A stretch of DNA of 44,309 nt from Gemmatimonadota bacterium (GTDB lineage: Bacteria > Gemmatimonadota > Gemmatimonadetes > Gemmatimonadales > Gemmatimonadaceae), in assembly GCA_028876525.1 (NCBI GenBank), contig JAGWRI010000145.1, positions 1 to 44,309 of the forward strand, written 5' to 3'. Shown piece by piece: positions 22,362 to 31,281 of the stretch (positions within the stretch are counted from its first letter, which is position 1; each line of letters starts with the position of its first letter). Both the position numbers and the translations under genes were made by a program. Below the pieces are notes generated by a model, which searched no databases, was not told the origin of the DNA, and saw only the letters and a list, made by a program, of their open reading frames with translations.

Positions 22362-23945
22362 CTGTCCGGCGGACCCCGCGCATCGCTCTCGCCCAAACGC
22401 CCGGCCCGGCGCCCCACATCGTCGAGTGCGGCGGCGTTGCAGCGGGTCGTGCGGGCCTTCGCCGGCGGGGACGACCTGGATCGGGCCATCGGCGCCGGAC
22501 TTCGGGCCCTGCGCGCCGAACTGGGCGCCCTGGGCGCCAGCGTCTGGCTCCACGAGGGCGCCGGCTCCACCCGCCAGTGGCATGTGGGCCGCGACGGCTT
22601 CACGCCGGCCGACGCGCGCCGCGTTCGCGGCGCTCGGCGGACGCCGGCCGGCGACCCGCGGGTGTTCCCGCTGCGTTCCGGGCGCCACGCCGTGGGACTT
22701 CTGGTCGTCAAGGTGGGTCGGGCGCCCACCGCCGGTGAGCGCGTGTGGCTGGCCGACGTCGCGGGCGTGCTCGCCCCCGTGCTCCGCCAGACCCGGCGGG
22801 CCCGGAGCCTCCAGGCCAGCGTCGAGGCGGGCACCCGCGAGATCGAGGCGCAACAGGCGTTCTTCGAGCGCATCGTGGACGCCCTTCCCGTGGGCCTCTA
22901 CGTCATCGACCGCGACTATCGCGTGCGGGCGTGGAACAGCAAGCGCGAGACCGGCCTGCAGGGCGTGGCGCGCCGCGAGGTGCTGGGCCACACGATCTTC
23001 GAGGTGCTGCATCGCCAGCCGGCCGCCGTGCTCCGCGACGAATTCGATCAGCTGTTCGCGAGCGGCGACATCCAGCAGTTCCAGACCGAGTCGCACGCCA
23101 CCGGCGAGCCGCGCGTGTACCGGCTCACCAAGATTCCGATGCGCGACGAGCGCGGGGAGATCTCGCACGCGATCACGATCGGCGAGGACATCACCGACTG
23201 GAAGCAGGCCGAGGCGCGCATCGCCCAGGCCGAGAAGCTGGCGGCGCTGGGCACGTTGGCGGCGGGAGTGATGCACGAGATCAACAACCCCCTGGCCACG
23301 ATTGCCGCCGCCTCCGAGGCGCTCGAGGCCAAGGTGCGCGAGGGGCGGCTGTCGGGCGACGGGCTCGTCACCGAGCTCTACGCCGTGCTCGGTCTCATTG
23401 CCCACGAAGTCAGCCGGTGCAGCGGCATCGTGGGCGGCGTGCTCGACTTCAGCCGGCCCAAGCCGGCCCACCGCGAAGCGGTGGCGGTCAACGACATCGT
23501 CCAGCGCACGCTGTTTCTGCTCGGGCACCACGCCCGCTTCAAGAACATGCGCGTCGACACGCTGCTCGCCGACGATCTGCCGGCCGTCCTCGGCGACGAC
23601 GAGCAGCTCATCCAGGTGCTGATGGCCCTGTTGCTCAACGCCATGGACGCCATGGACGCCACGCGCGGCCAGGGCACGATCCAGCTTCGCACCGCCGTCG
23701 CGCCGGGGGGTGAGGTCGCCATCGACGTCGAGGATCACGGCGCCGGGATCCGGCGGGCCCACCTGCCGCGGATCTTCGAGCCCTTCTATACCACCAAGCC
23801 GGTGGGGCGGGGCACCGGGCTCGGCCTCTCGGTCTGCTATTCCATCGTGTCCGATCACGGGGGGCGCATCGAGGTGAACAGCGTGTTCGGCCGCGGCAGC
23901 ACCTTCACCGTCCTGCTGCCGGCCGCGCCGGGGAACCAGCCATGA
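22362..23945 (+). CDS. Sensor histidine kinase with PAS domain (NtrB-like partner)
   Basis: The kinase has an N-terminal GAF-like region (to residue about 150), a coiled linker, a PAS domain beginning ERIVDALPVGLYVIDRDYRV, a HisKA box LAAGVMHEINNPLATI with the phospho-accepting His, then N box LLLNAMDAMD, and ATP-binding EDHGAGIRRAHL and GTGLGLSVCYSI. There is no transmembrane segment, so it senses a cytoplasmic signal. The ORF track starts at TTG 22437, but AAGGAG at 22350 lies 6 bases before an in-frame CTG at 22362 with no stop between, and a strong promoter lies just upstream. I therefore propose a CTG start (527 residues). It overlaps the NtrC-like gene by 4 bp, its obvious partner. Confidence 0.85.
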   Translation: MSGGPRASLSPKRPARRPTSSSAAALQRVVRAFAGGDDLDRAIGAGLRALRAELGALGASVWLHEGAGSTRQWHVGRDGFTPADARRVRGARRTPAGDPRVFPLRSGRHAVGLLVVKVGRAPTAGERVWLADVAGVLAPVLRQTRRARSLQASVEAGTREIEAQQAFFERIVDALPVGLYVIDRDYRVRAWNSKRETGLQGVARREVLGHTIFEVLHRQPAAVLRDEFDQLFASGDIQQFQTESHATGEPRVYRLTKIPMRDERGEISHAITIGEDITDWKQAEARIAQAEKLAALGTLAAGVMHEINNPLATIAAASEALEAKVREGRLSGDGLVTELYAVLGLIAHEVSRCSGIVGGVLDFSRPKPAHREAVAVNDIVQRTLFLLGHHARFKNMRVDTLLADDLPAVLGDDEQLIQVLMALLLNAMDAMDATRGQGTIQLRTAVAPGGEVAIDVEDHGAGIRRAHLPRIFEPFYTTKPVGRGTGLGLSVCYSIVSDHGGRIEVNSVFGRGSTFTVLLPAAPGNQP

Positions 23946-25294
23946 GCGACGAGCCGGGCATCCGCATTCTGATCGCCGAGGACGAGGCCAAGCTGGCCGA
24001 GATCCTGGCCACGTACCTCACGGGGCGCGGCCATACCGTGCGCACCACCTCCGACGGCCGCCAGGCGCTGGAGGCGATGCGCACCGACACCTTCGACGTC
24101 GCCCTGCTCGACATCGTGATGCCGGAAATGGACGGCCTCGAGGTCATGCGCCAGGTGCGCGAGGACCCCTCGCCCCCCGAGATCATCATCATCACGGGCA
24201 ACGGCACCATCGACAACGCGATCACGGCCATGAAGCTCGGCGCCTACGACTACATGACCAAGCCGTACCGCATGGCCGAGATCGACGTCCTCGTGCGCCG
24301 GGCCTGGGAGAAGCGGCAGCTCGCGCGCGAGAACCAGTTCCTGCACCGGCGGCTGTCGCGCATCGACGGGGCGCCGATCGTCGAGACGCGCTACGCGCCC
24401 ATGAAGGCGGTGCTGGACGTCGTCGAGAAGGCCGCGCCCAGCGACGCGCCGGTGCTCATCACCGGCGAATCGGGCACCGGCAAGGATCTGCTCGCCCGGA
24501 TGATCCATCACCTGTCGCGCCGCGGTGGCGCGTTCGTGGACCTCAACTGCGCCATGCTGTCCGACCAGAACCTGGAGACGGAGCTGTTCGGCTACGAGCG
24601 CGGGGCCTTCGCGGGCGCCACCGAGCGCAAGATCGGGTTCCTCGAGATGGCCACCAACGGGACGCTGTACCTCGACGAGGTCAGCGAGCTCGAGCCGCGC
24701 ATGCAGGGACGGTTGCTCCGCGCCCTGGAGCATGGATCGTATTTCCGCGTGGGCGGCATGCAGCGGGTGGAGATCCACACCCGGCTGGTCACCGCCACCA
24801 ACCGCGACCTCGACGCCCTCGTGTCCGAGGGGAAGTTCCGCGGCGACCTCCTCTACCGCATCAACACGGTCACCGTGGCGCTGCCGCCCCTGCGCGAGCG
24901 CACGGTGGACATCCCGCTGCTTGCCGACCACTTCCTGGAGCGGTTCCGCGGACAGGGAGCGCCCACGCTCGCCCCCGACGCGGTGGAGATGCTCCAGGCG
25001 TACGAGTGGCCGGGCAACATCCGCGAGCTGCGCAACGTCATCGAGCGGGCGCTGCTCCTGCACCGCGGCGCCGTGCTCGGGGCCGCCGATCTGCCGGTCA
25101 CGCAGGCAAGGCCGGCCGCCGGACTGCCGGGCAGCCGCGTCTCGCTGGCCGACCTCGAGCGGCGCCACATCGAGGCCGTGCTCGCCCACACGAGCTGGCA
25201 CCAGGGGCAGGCCGCCGAAGTCCTCGGCATCTCCCCCAAGACCCTGTACCGCAAGATTCGCGAATACGGGCTCACGCGGCCCAGGCGAAGCTGA
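23942..25294 (+). CDS. NtrC-family response regulator with GAFAGA in place of GAFTGA
   Basis: A 450-residue regulator. Residues 1-120 are a receiver domain (phospho-acceptor Asp in [14 protein letters not shown], Lys in DYMTKPYR). Residues about 145-370 are an AAA+ sigma-54 activator-type domain with Walker [19 protein letters not shown] and Walker [10 protein letters not shown]. The C terminus is a Fis-type HTH ([31 protein letters not shown]). The sigma-54-contacting loop is GAFAGA instead of GAFTGA: residue 224 is Ala (codon GCG). The Thr is nearly invariant in activators that remodel sigma-54 polymerase, so this protein may regulate without sigma-54 or act as a variant. The ATG overlaps the kinase stop. 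Confidence 0.93.
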   Translation: MSDEPGIRILIAEDEAKLAEILATYLTGRGHTVRTTSDGRQALEAMRTDTFDVALLDIVMPEMDGLEVMRQVREDPSPPEIIIITGNGTIDNAITAMKLGAYDYMTKPYRMAEIDVLVRRAWEKRQLARENQFLHRRLSRIDGAPIVETRYAPMKAVLDVVEKAAPSDAPVLITGESGTGKDLLARMIHHLSRRGGAFVDLNCAMLSDQNLETELFGYERGAFAGATERKIGFLEMATNGTLYLDEVSELEPRMQGRLLRALEHGSYFRVGGMQRVEIHTRLVTATNRDLDALVSEGKFRGDLLYRINTVTVALPPLRERTVDIPLLADHFLERFRGQGAPTLAPDAVEMLQAYEWPGNIRELRNVIERALLLHRGAVLGAADLPVTQARPAAGLPGSRVSLADLERRHIEAVLAHTSWHQGQAAEVLGISPKTLYRKIREYGLTRPRRS

Positions 25295-25297
25295 CCC

Positions 25298-25966
25298 ATG
25301 CGCATCCTCGTCATCGAAGACGACCCCACGGTGGGGCAGCACGTCAAGCGTGGCCTCGAAGAGCAGCGCTGGGCGGTGGACCTCGTGCCCGACGGCGAGG
25401 AAGGCGAGCGCCGCGCCAGCTCGGAGGCCTACGACCTCGTGATCCTCGACATGCGCCTTCCCGGCAAGGGCGGGCTCGAGGTCCTCCAGTCGCTCCGCGA
25501 CCGCGGCTTCGCCCGGCCGGTGCTCGTCCTCACGGCCCAGGACGCCGTGGACGCCAAGGTCACCACGCTCCGCGCCGGCGCCGACGACTACGTGACCAAG
25601 CCGTTCGCGTTCGAGGAGCTGCTGGCCCGGGTCGAGGCGCTGTCGCGCCGCCCGCGCGCCATCGCGTCGCCCATCCTCCAGGTGGCCGACCTCGAGCTGG
25701 ACCTCGGCACCCGCGACGTGCGCCGCGGCGGCAAGAGCATCGAGCTGACGCCCAAGGAGTTCACCGTTCTCGAATACCTGATGCGCCACCAGGGGCGGGT
25801 CATGAGCCGCACGCTGATCACCGAATACGCGTGGGGCTATCATTTCGACCCCGGGACGAACATCGTGGACGTGGTGATCAACCATCTGCGCAAGAAGGTC
25901 GACGCCGGGCGGCAGAAGCGGCTCATCACCACCGTCCGCGGCGTCGGCTACATGATCAAGGCCTGA
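25298..25966 (+). CDS. OmpR/PhoB-family response regulator
   Basis: A 222-residue regulator with a receiver domain (acidic pocket VIEDDPTVG, phospho-Asp in [14 protein letters not shown], switch Thr in VLVLTAQDA, Lys in DYVTKPFAF) and a winged-helix DNA-binding domain ([24 protein letters not shown] ... [11 protein letters not shown] ... [10 protein letters not shown]). It lies 3 bases after the NtrC-like gene and 25 bases before a membrane histidine kinase, which is probably its cognate kinase. Its target genes are not evident from sequence. Confidence 0.94.
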   Translation: MRILVIEDDPTVGQHVKRGLEEQRWAVDLVPDGEEGERRASSEAYDLVILDMRLPGKGGLEVLQSLRDRGFARPVLVLTAQDAVDAKVTTLRAGADDYVTKPFAFEELLARVEALSRRPRAIASPILQVADLELDLGTRDVRRGGKSIELTPKEFTVLEYLMRHQGRVMSRTLITEYAWGYHFDPGTNIVDVVINHLRKKVDAGRQKRLITTVRGVGYMIKA

Positions 25967-25991
25967 CCGGCGGGCCGCCGGCCGCACTGCC

Positions 25992-27506
25992 ATGTACAGC
26001 ACTCGAGCCAGACTCACCACCGCGTACGCCGGACTGCTGTTCGCGACGATGCTCGCGTTCAGCGCCGCGCTGTACGTGGGCCGGCGCGTGTCGGCGCGCG
26101 ACGAGCTCGCCGCCCGCGCCCGGGCCGAAGCCCGGCTCGTGCTCAACACCATCGTCTCGGCGCAGGACGACGGCCAGGTCCTCACGACCGTGGTCTCCGG
26201 CAATCCGCTCAGCGGCCCCGTCATCCAGTCCACCAAGCAGATGGCCGAGGTCCTGGACCGGGTGCCCGGCTACTTCCTGGTGCTCGACCCGCAGGACCGG
26301 CTGCTCTACTCGTCCAGCACGCTGCAGCTCTACAGCCACGCCGACCAGGACACGGTGTACTCGGTGGGGCGATCGGTGCCCATCGGCGGGCTGCCGGCCG
26401 AGGTGCCGCTGGCCCGGGACACGACGATCCTGACCCGGCTGCTCGTCGTGGCCGACAGCGACACGGCCACGGGGCCCAACGTCTCCCGCGTCGTGGCGGG
26501 GCTGCCCACCTCGACCGCCGACCTCGCCCCACAGCTGCTGATCGGCACGATGCTGCTGCTCGCGCCGCTGGTGCTGCTCGTGTCGCTGGGGGCCGCCTAC
26601 TACCTGGCCGGGCGGGCATTCAAGCCCGTGGACCTCCTCATCAACGAAGTGGAGGCCATCACCGACGGCCGCAGCCTGCACCGCCGGCTCCCGACCGACA
26701 GCGCCGACGACGAGCTGGGGCGCCTGGCCGAGACGCTCAACCGCATGATCGCCCGCCTGCAGGCGTCGTTCGGCGCCCTGCGGCGGTTCACGGCCGACGC
26801 CAGCCACGAGCTCAAGACGCCACTCACCGTGCTGCGGGCCGACATCGAGCGCGCGATGCATCCCGGGACGCCCCAGGCCGATCGGCTGGTGGCGCTCGAG
26901 GAGGCGATGCAGGAGATCACGCGGATGGCGGACCTCGTGGACAGCCTGCTCACGCTGGCCCGGGCCGACGAGGGACGGTTCGACCTCCACCGCGCGCCGG
27001 TCCACCTCGAGCCCATCGTGCGCGACGTGAGCGAGACGGCCACCATCCTGGGCGAGGACGCGGGCCTCACGGTGACGCTGCCGCTGGTCGAGGACGCCGT
27101 GGTGCTGGGCGACGCGGCCCGCCTGCGGCAGCTCTTCCTCAACCTGCTCACCAACGCCATCAAGTACACGCCGCGCGGGGGCCGGGTGGAGGTGACGCTC
27201 AGCCACCGGAACAACAACTCGGTGGCGTTCGCCGTGCGCGACACCGGGCTGGGAATCTCGGCGGCGGACCTGCCCTACGTGTTCGAGCGGTTCTGGCGGG
27301 CCGACCGGGTGCGGTCGCGGGCCTCGGAGCGGGGCGGGTTCGGGCTCGGGCTGGCCATCGCGCAGTGGATCGTGCAGGCGCACGGGGGCACGCTCACCGT
27401 GCAGTCGCGGCTGGGGCGGGGGAGCGTGTTCACCGTGCTGCTCCCGATGCTGGTCGAGACGGAGCCGGCGCCGGCCGAGCCGGCCGATGCCGTCCACGAC
27501 GCCTGA
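25992..27506 (+). CDS. Membrane sensor histidine kinase (HAMP-HisKA-HATPase)
   Basis: A 504-residue kinase. Transmembrane helix 1 is at about 9-30, a periplasmic sensor region of about 150 residues follows, and helix 2 is near 180-205. Then come a HAMP linker ([17 protein letters not shown]), the HisKA box [20 protein letters not shown] with the phospho-accepting His, the N box [10 protein letters not shown], and [18 protein letters not shown] and [13 protein letters not shown]. The C-terminal tail is Pro/Ala/Glu-rich. It is the partner of the OmpR-like regulator just upstream. The periplasmic ligand is unknown. Confidence 0.94.
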   Translation: MYSTRARLTTAYAGLLFATMLAFSAALYVGRRVSARDELAARARAEARLVLNTIVSAQDDGQVLTTVVSGNPLSGPVIQSTKQMAEVLDRVPGYFLVLDPQDRLLYSSSTLQLYSHADQDTVYSVGRSVPIGGLPAEVPLARDTTILTRLLVVADSDTATGPNVSRVVAGLPTSTADLAPQLLIGTMLLLAPLVLLVSLGAAYYLAGRAFKPVDLLINEVEAITDGRSLHRRLPTDSADDELGRLAETLNRMIARLQASFGALRRFTADASHELKTPLTVLRADIERAMHPGTPQADRLVALEEAMQEITRMADLVDSLLTLARADEGRFDLHRAPVHLEPIVRDVSETATILGEDAGLTVTLPLVEDAVVLGDAARLRQLFLNLLTNAIKYTPRGGRVEVTLSHRNNNSVAFAVRDTGLGISAADLPYVFERFWRADRVRSRASERGGFGLGLAIAQWIVQAHGGTLTVQSRLGRGSVFTVLLPMLVETEPAPAEPADAVHDA

Positions 27507-27512
27507 GGGCGC

Positions 27513-27535
27513 CGCCATGAGGTTCTAACATGGCG
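27513..27535. other. Inverted repeat between histidine kinase and tonB
   Basis: CGCCATG and CATGGCG are perfect 7-bp arms around a 9-base loop, starting seven bases after the kinase stop. The following sequence (TTCATCGAATTTTAATC) is AT-rich with a short T run, so it could be a weak terminator or an operator for the tonB operon. The loop is long for a terminator. Confidence 0.35.
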
Positions 27536-27641
27536 TTCATCGAATTTTAATCTGCGGACCATTCCGCTCCCCGGGCGAGGTCGTAGGTTACGCGGTGCCA
27601 ACTCCCTGTTGTCGTTCCCCCAGGCAGGAATTGCCAGGATC

Positions 27642-28352
27642 ATGTTCAACAACCTCATCGAATCGAAAGCCAAGAGGCAACGCAGCGCGGGCGGCATGCT
27701 GTGGAGCCTCGTGATCCACACCGTGATCATCACCGGTGCGGTGTACGGCACGCTCAAGGCCGGCCAGCAGATCGAGAAGGTGCAGCAGGAGAAGGTCGAG
27801 TTCGTGAAGATGGAGAAGAAGGAGCCGCCTCCGCCCAAGCCGAAGGCGCCGCCTCCGCCGGACGTGACGGCCGCTCCGCCTCCGCCCAAGGGATTCCAGG
27901 TGCTGACCGCGCCGATCAAGATTCCCGACGTGCTGCCCAAGATCGACCTTTCCAAGAGCGTGACCAACGCCGCCGACTTCAGCGGCAAGGGCGTGGCCGG
28001 CGGCATCGCGAAGGGCGTCGTGGGCGGCACCGCGCCGGTGAACGAGGGCAACACCTTCTTCGCGTTCCAGGTCGAGAAGCAGGTCGAGATGGCGTCGGGC
28101 AACCAGGCGCCGCACTACCCGGACATCCTCCGGTCGGCCAACGTCGAGGGCGAGGTGATCGCCCAATTCGTCGTCGATACCAACGGGCGGGCGGACATGA
28201 GCACCTTCAAGGTCCTCAAGTCCACGCACGACCTGTTCACGGCGGCGGTGAAGAACGCGCTGCGCGATTATCGGTTCTATCCGGCCGAGATCGGCGGGCG
28301 CAAGGTCAAGCAGCTCGTGCAGCAGCCGTTCCAGTTCTCGCTGAACCACTAG
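27642..28352 (+). CDS. tonB: TonB-family energy transducer
   Basis: A 236-residue protein with a short cytoplasmic N terminus (MFNNLIESKAKRQ), one transmembrane helix near 17-37, a proline-rich periplasmic spacer (KKEPPPPKPKAPPPPD) and a C-terminal TonB domain, PHYPDILRSANVEGEVIAQFVVDTNGRAD ... FTAAVKNALRDYRFYPAEIGG. It links ExbB/ExbD at the inner membrane to outer-membrane receptors. I chose ATG 27642; the upstream TTG at 27609 adds residues that do not look like a TonB N terminus. exbB, exbD and exbD follow in the same direction. Confidence 0.92.
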   Translation: MFNNLIESKAKRQRSAGGMLWSLVIHTVIITGAVYGTLKAGQQIEKVQQEKVEFVKMEKKEPPPPKPKAPPPPDVTAAPPPPKGFQVLTAPIKIPDVLPKIDLSKSVTNAADFSGKGVAGGIAKGVVGGTAPVNEGNTFFAFQVEKQVEMASGNQAPHYPDILRSANVEGEVIAQFVVDTNGRADMSTFKVLKSTHDLFTAAVKNALRDYRFYPAEIGGRKVKQLVQQPFQFSLNH

Positions 28353-28415
28353 TCCCACCGCGGCCGCCCGCGTCGCGGTCGTTCACCCGCTTCCCTTTTC
28401 GGAGCTCGACGACTT

Positions 28416-29153
28416 ATGGATGTCTCACTGCTTGGTCTCTGGCACTCGATGGGCGCGTTCGCCAAGGGCATCGTGTTCGTGCTGGCGTTCATGTCCATTT
28501 ACTCGCTGACCATCATGGTCTCGAAGTGGTAGAACCTGCGGAAGGCGCAGAAGGAGACGATCAAGTTCGCGCCGGAATTCTCGCAGTTCCTCGAGGAAGA
28601 CAACCTCACCGAGGCGATCAACCTCGCCGAGAGCTACAAGAAATCCCACGTCGCCATCGTGCTCGGCGGCGCGCTGGGCGAGGTCAAGCCGCTGATCCAG
28701 GACGGCTCGGTCACCGTGGCCGACATCAACTCGGCCGAGCGGGCGGTTGAGCGCAACATGCTGATGGAGATCACGAACCTGAAGCGCGGCCTGGCCGTGC
28801 TGGCCACCGTCGGCGCCACGGCCCCGTTCGTCGGACTGCTCGGCACGACGATGGGTATCGTGAACGCGTTCCAGGGCATGGCCGTGTCCGGCTCCGGCGG
28901 CCTGTCGGCCATCGGCGGCGGCATTTCGGAAGCCCTGATCACCACCGCGTTCGGCCTCCTCGTCGCCATCCCGGCCGTGTGGGCGTACAACTACTTCACG
29001 ACCAAGATCGACAACCTGACGGCCGAAATGACGTACGTCTCGAAGGAAATGATCGACTACCTGATCAAGGGCGTGTCGGGCGAGTTCGGGCGGTCGCGGT
29101 TCACCCGCGAGTTCAACGCCTCGACGGGCGCCGGCCAACCGATCAAGCAGTAA
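28416..29153 (+). pseudogene. exbB: ExbB/TolQ/MotA-family proton channel, interrupted by in-frame amber codon
   Basis: Read from ATG 28416, the frame gives MDVSLLGLWHSMG with first helix GIVFVLAFMSIYSLTIMVSKW, and then TAG at 28530-28532 (codon 39). It then continues in the same frame without further damage for 206 codons (NLRKAQKETIKFAPEFSQFL ... VLATVGATAPFVGLLGTTMGIVNAF ... ALITTAFGLLVAIPAVWAYNYF). Relatives usually have W-W at this place, so TGG to TAG is the simplest explanation. The 5' part carries transmembrane helix 1; the ORF-track piece from 28659 lacks it and would not form the three-helix ExbB fold. tonB and both exbD are intact. A ribosome site, GGAG, precedes the ATG. It may be a real nonsense mutation, a sequencing error, or readthrough. 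Confidence 0.85.
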
Positions 29154-29183
29154 TCCCGCCCTTCGAGCCGAGGAGTCTGGCGT

Positions 29184-29662
<479 letters not shown>

Positions 29663-29663
<1 letters not shown>

Positions 29664-30103
29664 TGTCCATGTCTGCCGGCGGGGGCAGCGGGCTCACCAA
29701 CGAGCCCAACGTCACCCCCATGATCGACGTGCTCCTCGTGCTGCTGATCATCTTCATGGCCGCACTGCCGAGCATGCGCAAGGCGATCGACCTGCAGCTG
29801 CCGCAGCCAAATCCGGCGGTCCAGCCCAGCAACGCGGCCTCCGACCAGATCGTGCTCGAGGTCGGACCCAACGGGTGCTACGCCATCAACTCCAAGGTCG
29901 TCACCCGCGACCAGTTGCCGCAGGAGATGCACGACGTGTACGACGCGCGCCCCGACAAGGTCCTCTTCATCGCGGGCAGCCCCAAGGTGAAGGTCCAGGA
30001 CGTCGTCGACGCCATGGACGTCGCCCGCGGGGCCGGCGTCAAGGTCATCGGCATCCCGCCGAAGTCCACCACGGGTCAGGACCAGGGAACCTGCAAGGAC
30101 TGA
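29663..30103 (+). CDS. exbD: ExbD/TolR-family protein (second copy)
   Basis: A 146-residue protein with the same plan as its neighbour: NEPNVTPMIDVLLVLLIIFMAALPSMRKAIDLQLP with the conserved membrane Asp, then a periplasmic domain QIVLEVGPNGCYAINSKVVTRDQL and VLFIAGSPKVKVQDVVDAMDVARGAGVKVIGIPPK. It is divergent enough from the first copy to be a distinct subunit and not a recent duplication. A perfect 12-bp-stem terminator follows 26 bases after the stop, closing the tonB-exbB-exbD-exbD operon. Confidence 0.93.
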
Positions 30104-30129
30104 ACGCGCAGCGTTCCGCGTGATGCCTC

Positions 30130-30165
30130 CGACGGCCGAGCCCAGCGCTCGGCCGTCGCGTTTTT
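30130..30165 (+). terminator. Intrinsic terminator of the tonB-exbBDD operon
   Basis: CGACGGCCGAGC and GCTCGGCCGTCG form a perfect 12-bp stem with a 5-base loop (CCAGC), followed by CG and TTTTT. It is the strongest hairpin in the window and lies 26 bases after the second exbD. Confidence 0.92.
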
Positions 30166-30253
30166 CTCCCAACGCCGCGCCGGCCGGCGAACCCTTTCCC
30201 GGCGGCCGGTCGTATTACCATACAGAAGGCGTCCGCCCCCGTCCGCCGCCCCG

Positions 30254-31108
30254 ATGCGCCACTTCTCCTCCGATCCCTCGCCCCGGCGGGCCTCCCGCCA
30301 GCGGCCGCACTACCGGCCGCCCATCGGCGTGCCCCAGGGACGGGAGAACCGGCGCGCCGGCGCGATCTTCTCCCTGCTCGTCCACCTCCTGATCGTCTGG
30401 CTTCTGATCACGCCGTTCATGATCCACCATCCGATCGTGGAGATGGCGCAGGGCGCGGGCGGCGCCGGGCCCGCGGGGGGCGGCGGGGGCGGACGCGGGG
30501 GCACCGGCGGTCAGACACGGCGCATGACCGAGCGCCTCGAATTCGTGGCCGTGAAGCCGGCCGAGCACCCGACGCCGGCCACCGTGCCACCCCCGAAGGT
30601 CAAGCCGAAGCCCGTCCCGCCGCCGGTGGTGCCCAAGCCCGAAATCACGCCCACGGCGGTGTCGGCCGTTCCCGCGGTGCCGGCGCCCGCGGCCGCGCTC
30701 GATGTCGCCTCGACGGTCGGCGTTGGAGGCGGCTCGGGGCGCGACGGCTCGGCGGGCAACGGTCCGGGGCGGGGCGGGGGCGTCGGGTCCGGCGTGGGGT
30801 CGGGGCGCGGCTCGGGCACCGGGCCCGGCACCGGGGGCGGCACGCAGGCCAACTATCCCCCGCAGCCCATCGAGGTCTTCCTGCCGCCGTACCCCGTTCC
30901 CGGGGACGTGAAGGGGTTCCACCTCGTGGCCGAGTTCGACGTGGACTCCACGGGGCGGGTGCTGGGCATGGATTTCACCCCGACCCGGGACCACGGGTAC
31001 AACCGGCGGCTGAACGACGTGCTGCGGTCGTTCAAGTTCCGGCCCGGGACGACGCCCGACGGAACGCCGATCAGGATGAAGGCGCAGATCGTGGTGGATC
31101 TGTACTGA
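30254..31108 (+). CDS. Second TonB-like protein with Gly- and Pro-rich linker
   Basis: A 284-residue protein with a basic N-terminal region, one transmembrane helix near 37-58 (AIFSLLVHLLIVWLLITPFMI), then a glycine-rich block (GAGGAGPAGGGGGGRGG), a Pro/Lys-rich spacer (PPPKVKPKPVPPPVVPKPE), a second Gly-rich block, and a short TonB-like C-terminal domain (PVPGDVKGFHLVAEFDVDSTGRVLGMDFTPT ... LRSFKFRPGTTPDGTP). It is separated from the exbBDD operon by a terminator and has no ExbB/ExbD of its own, so it may share theirs or act as a TolA/GlsB-like linker. No ribosome site is clear. Confidence 0.8.
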   Translation: MRHFSSDPSPRRASRQRPHYRPPIGVPQGRENRRAGAIFSLLVHLLIVWLLITPFMIHHPIVEMAQGAGGAGPAGGGGGGRGGTGGQTRRMTERLEFVAVKPAEHPTPATVPPPKVKPKPVPPPVVPKPEITPTAVSAVPAVPAPAAALDVASTVGVGGGSGRDGSAGNGPGRGGGVGSGVGSGRGSGTGPGTGGGTQANYPPQPIEVFLPPYPVPGDVKGFHLVAEFDVDSTGRVLGMDFTPTRDHGYNRRLNDVLRSFKFRPGTTPDGTPIRMKAQIVVDLY

Positions 31109-31192
31109 GCGGCGGCGCCGGCCAGGCGCTGCGCCCTCGGTTGCCGTGGCGCCCGTTCACCCCGCAACCCGTTGCCCGATCTTGCCTTCCTT

Positions 31193-31215
31193 CCCCATTG
31201 CCGGAGGGTTAATAT
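31193..31215 (+). promoter_or_regulatory. Weak candidate promoter for the APC permease
   Basis: TAATAT at 31210-31215 is a good -10-like element in a GC-rich gap (31109-31281). TTCCTT, 17 bp upstream, would be a poor -35. The distance to the ATG is about 66 bases. Apart from this, the gap has no recognisable element. Confidence 0.3.
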
Positions 31216-31281
31216 TGCGCAGCTTCCCGCCCGGCGCGGGGCCTCCGGCCCCGCCGCCGCTTGCCTCCAACCGGACTCTGC

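Noticed and set aside
22426-23271. Alternative frame start MRRRCSG near the kinase
   Set aside because: Its product is Arg/Pro/Ser-rich without domains, while the overlapping frame has PAS, HisKA and ATPase motifs.
28530-28532. TAG read as pyrrolysine or as a reassigned codon
   Set aside because: TAG terminates at least eight genes in this window, and Trp is the expected residue at this ExbB position.
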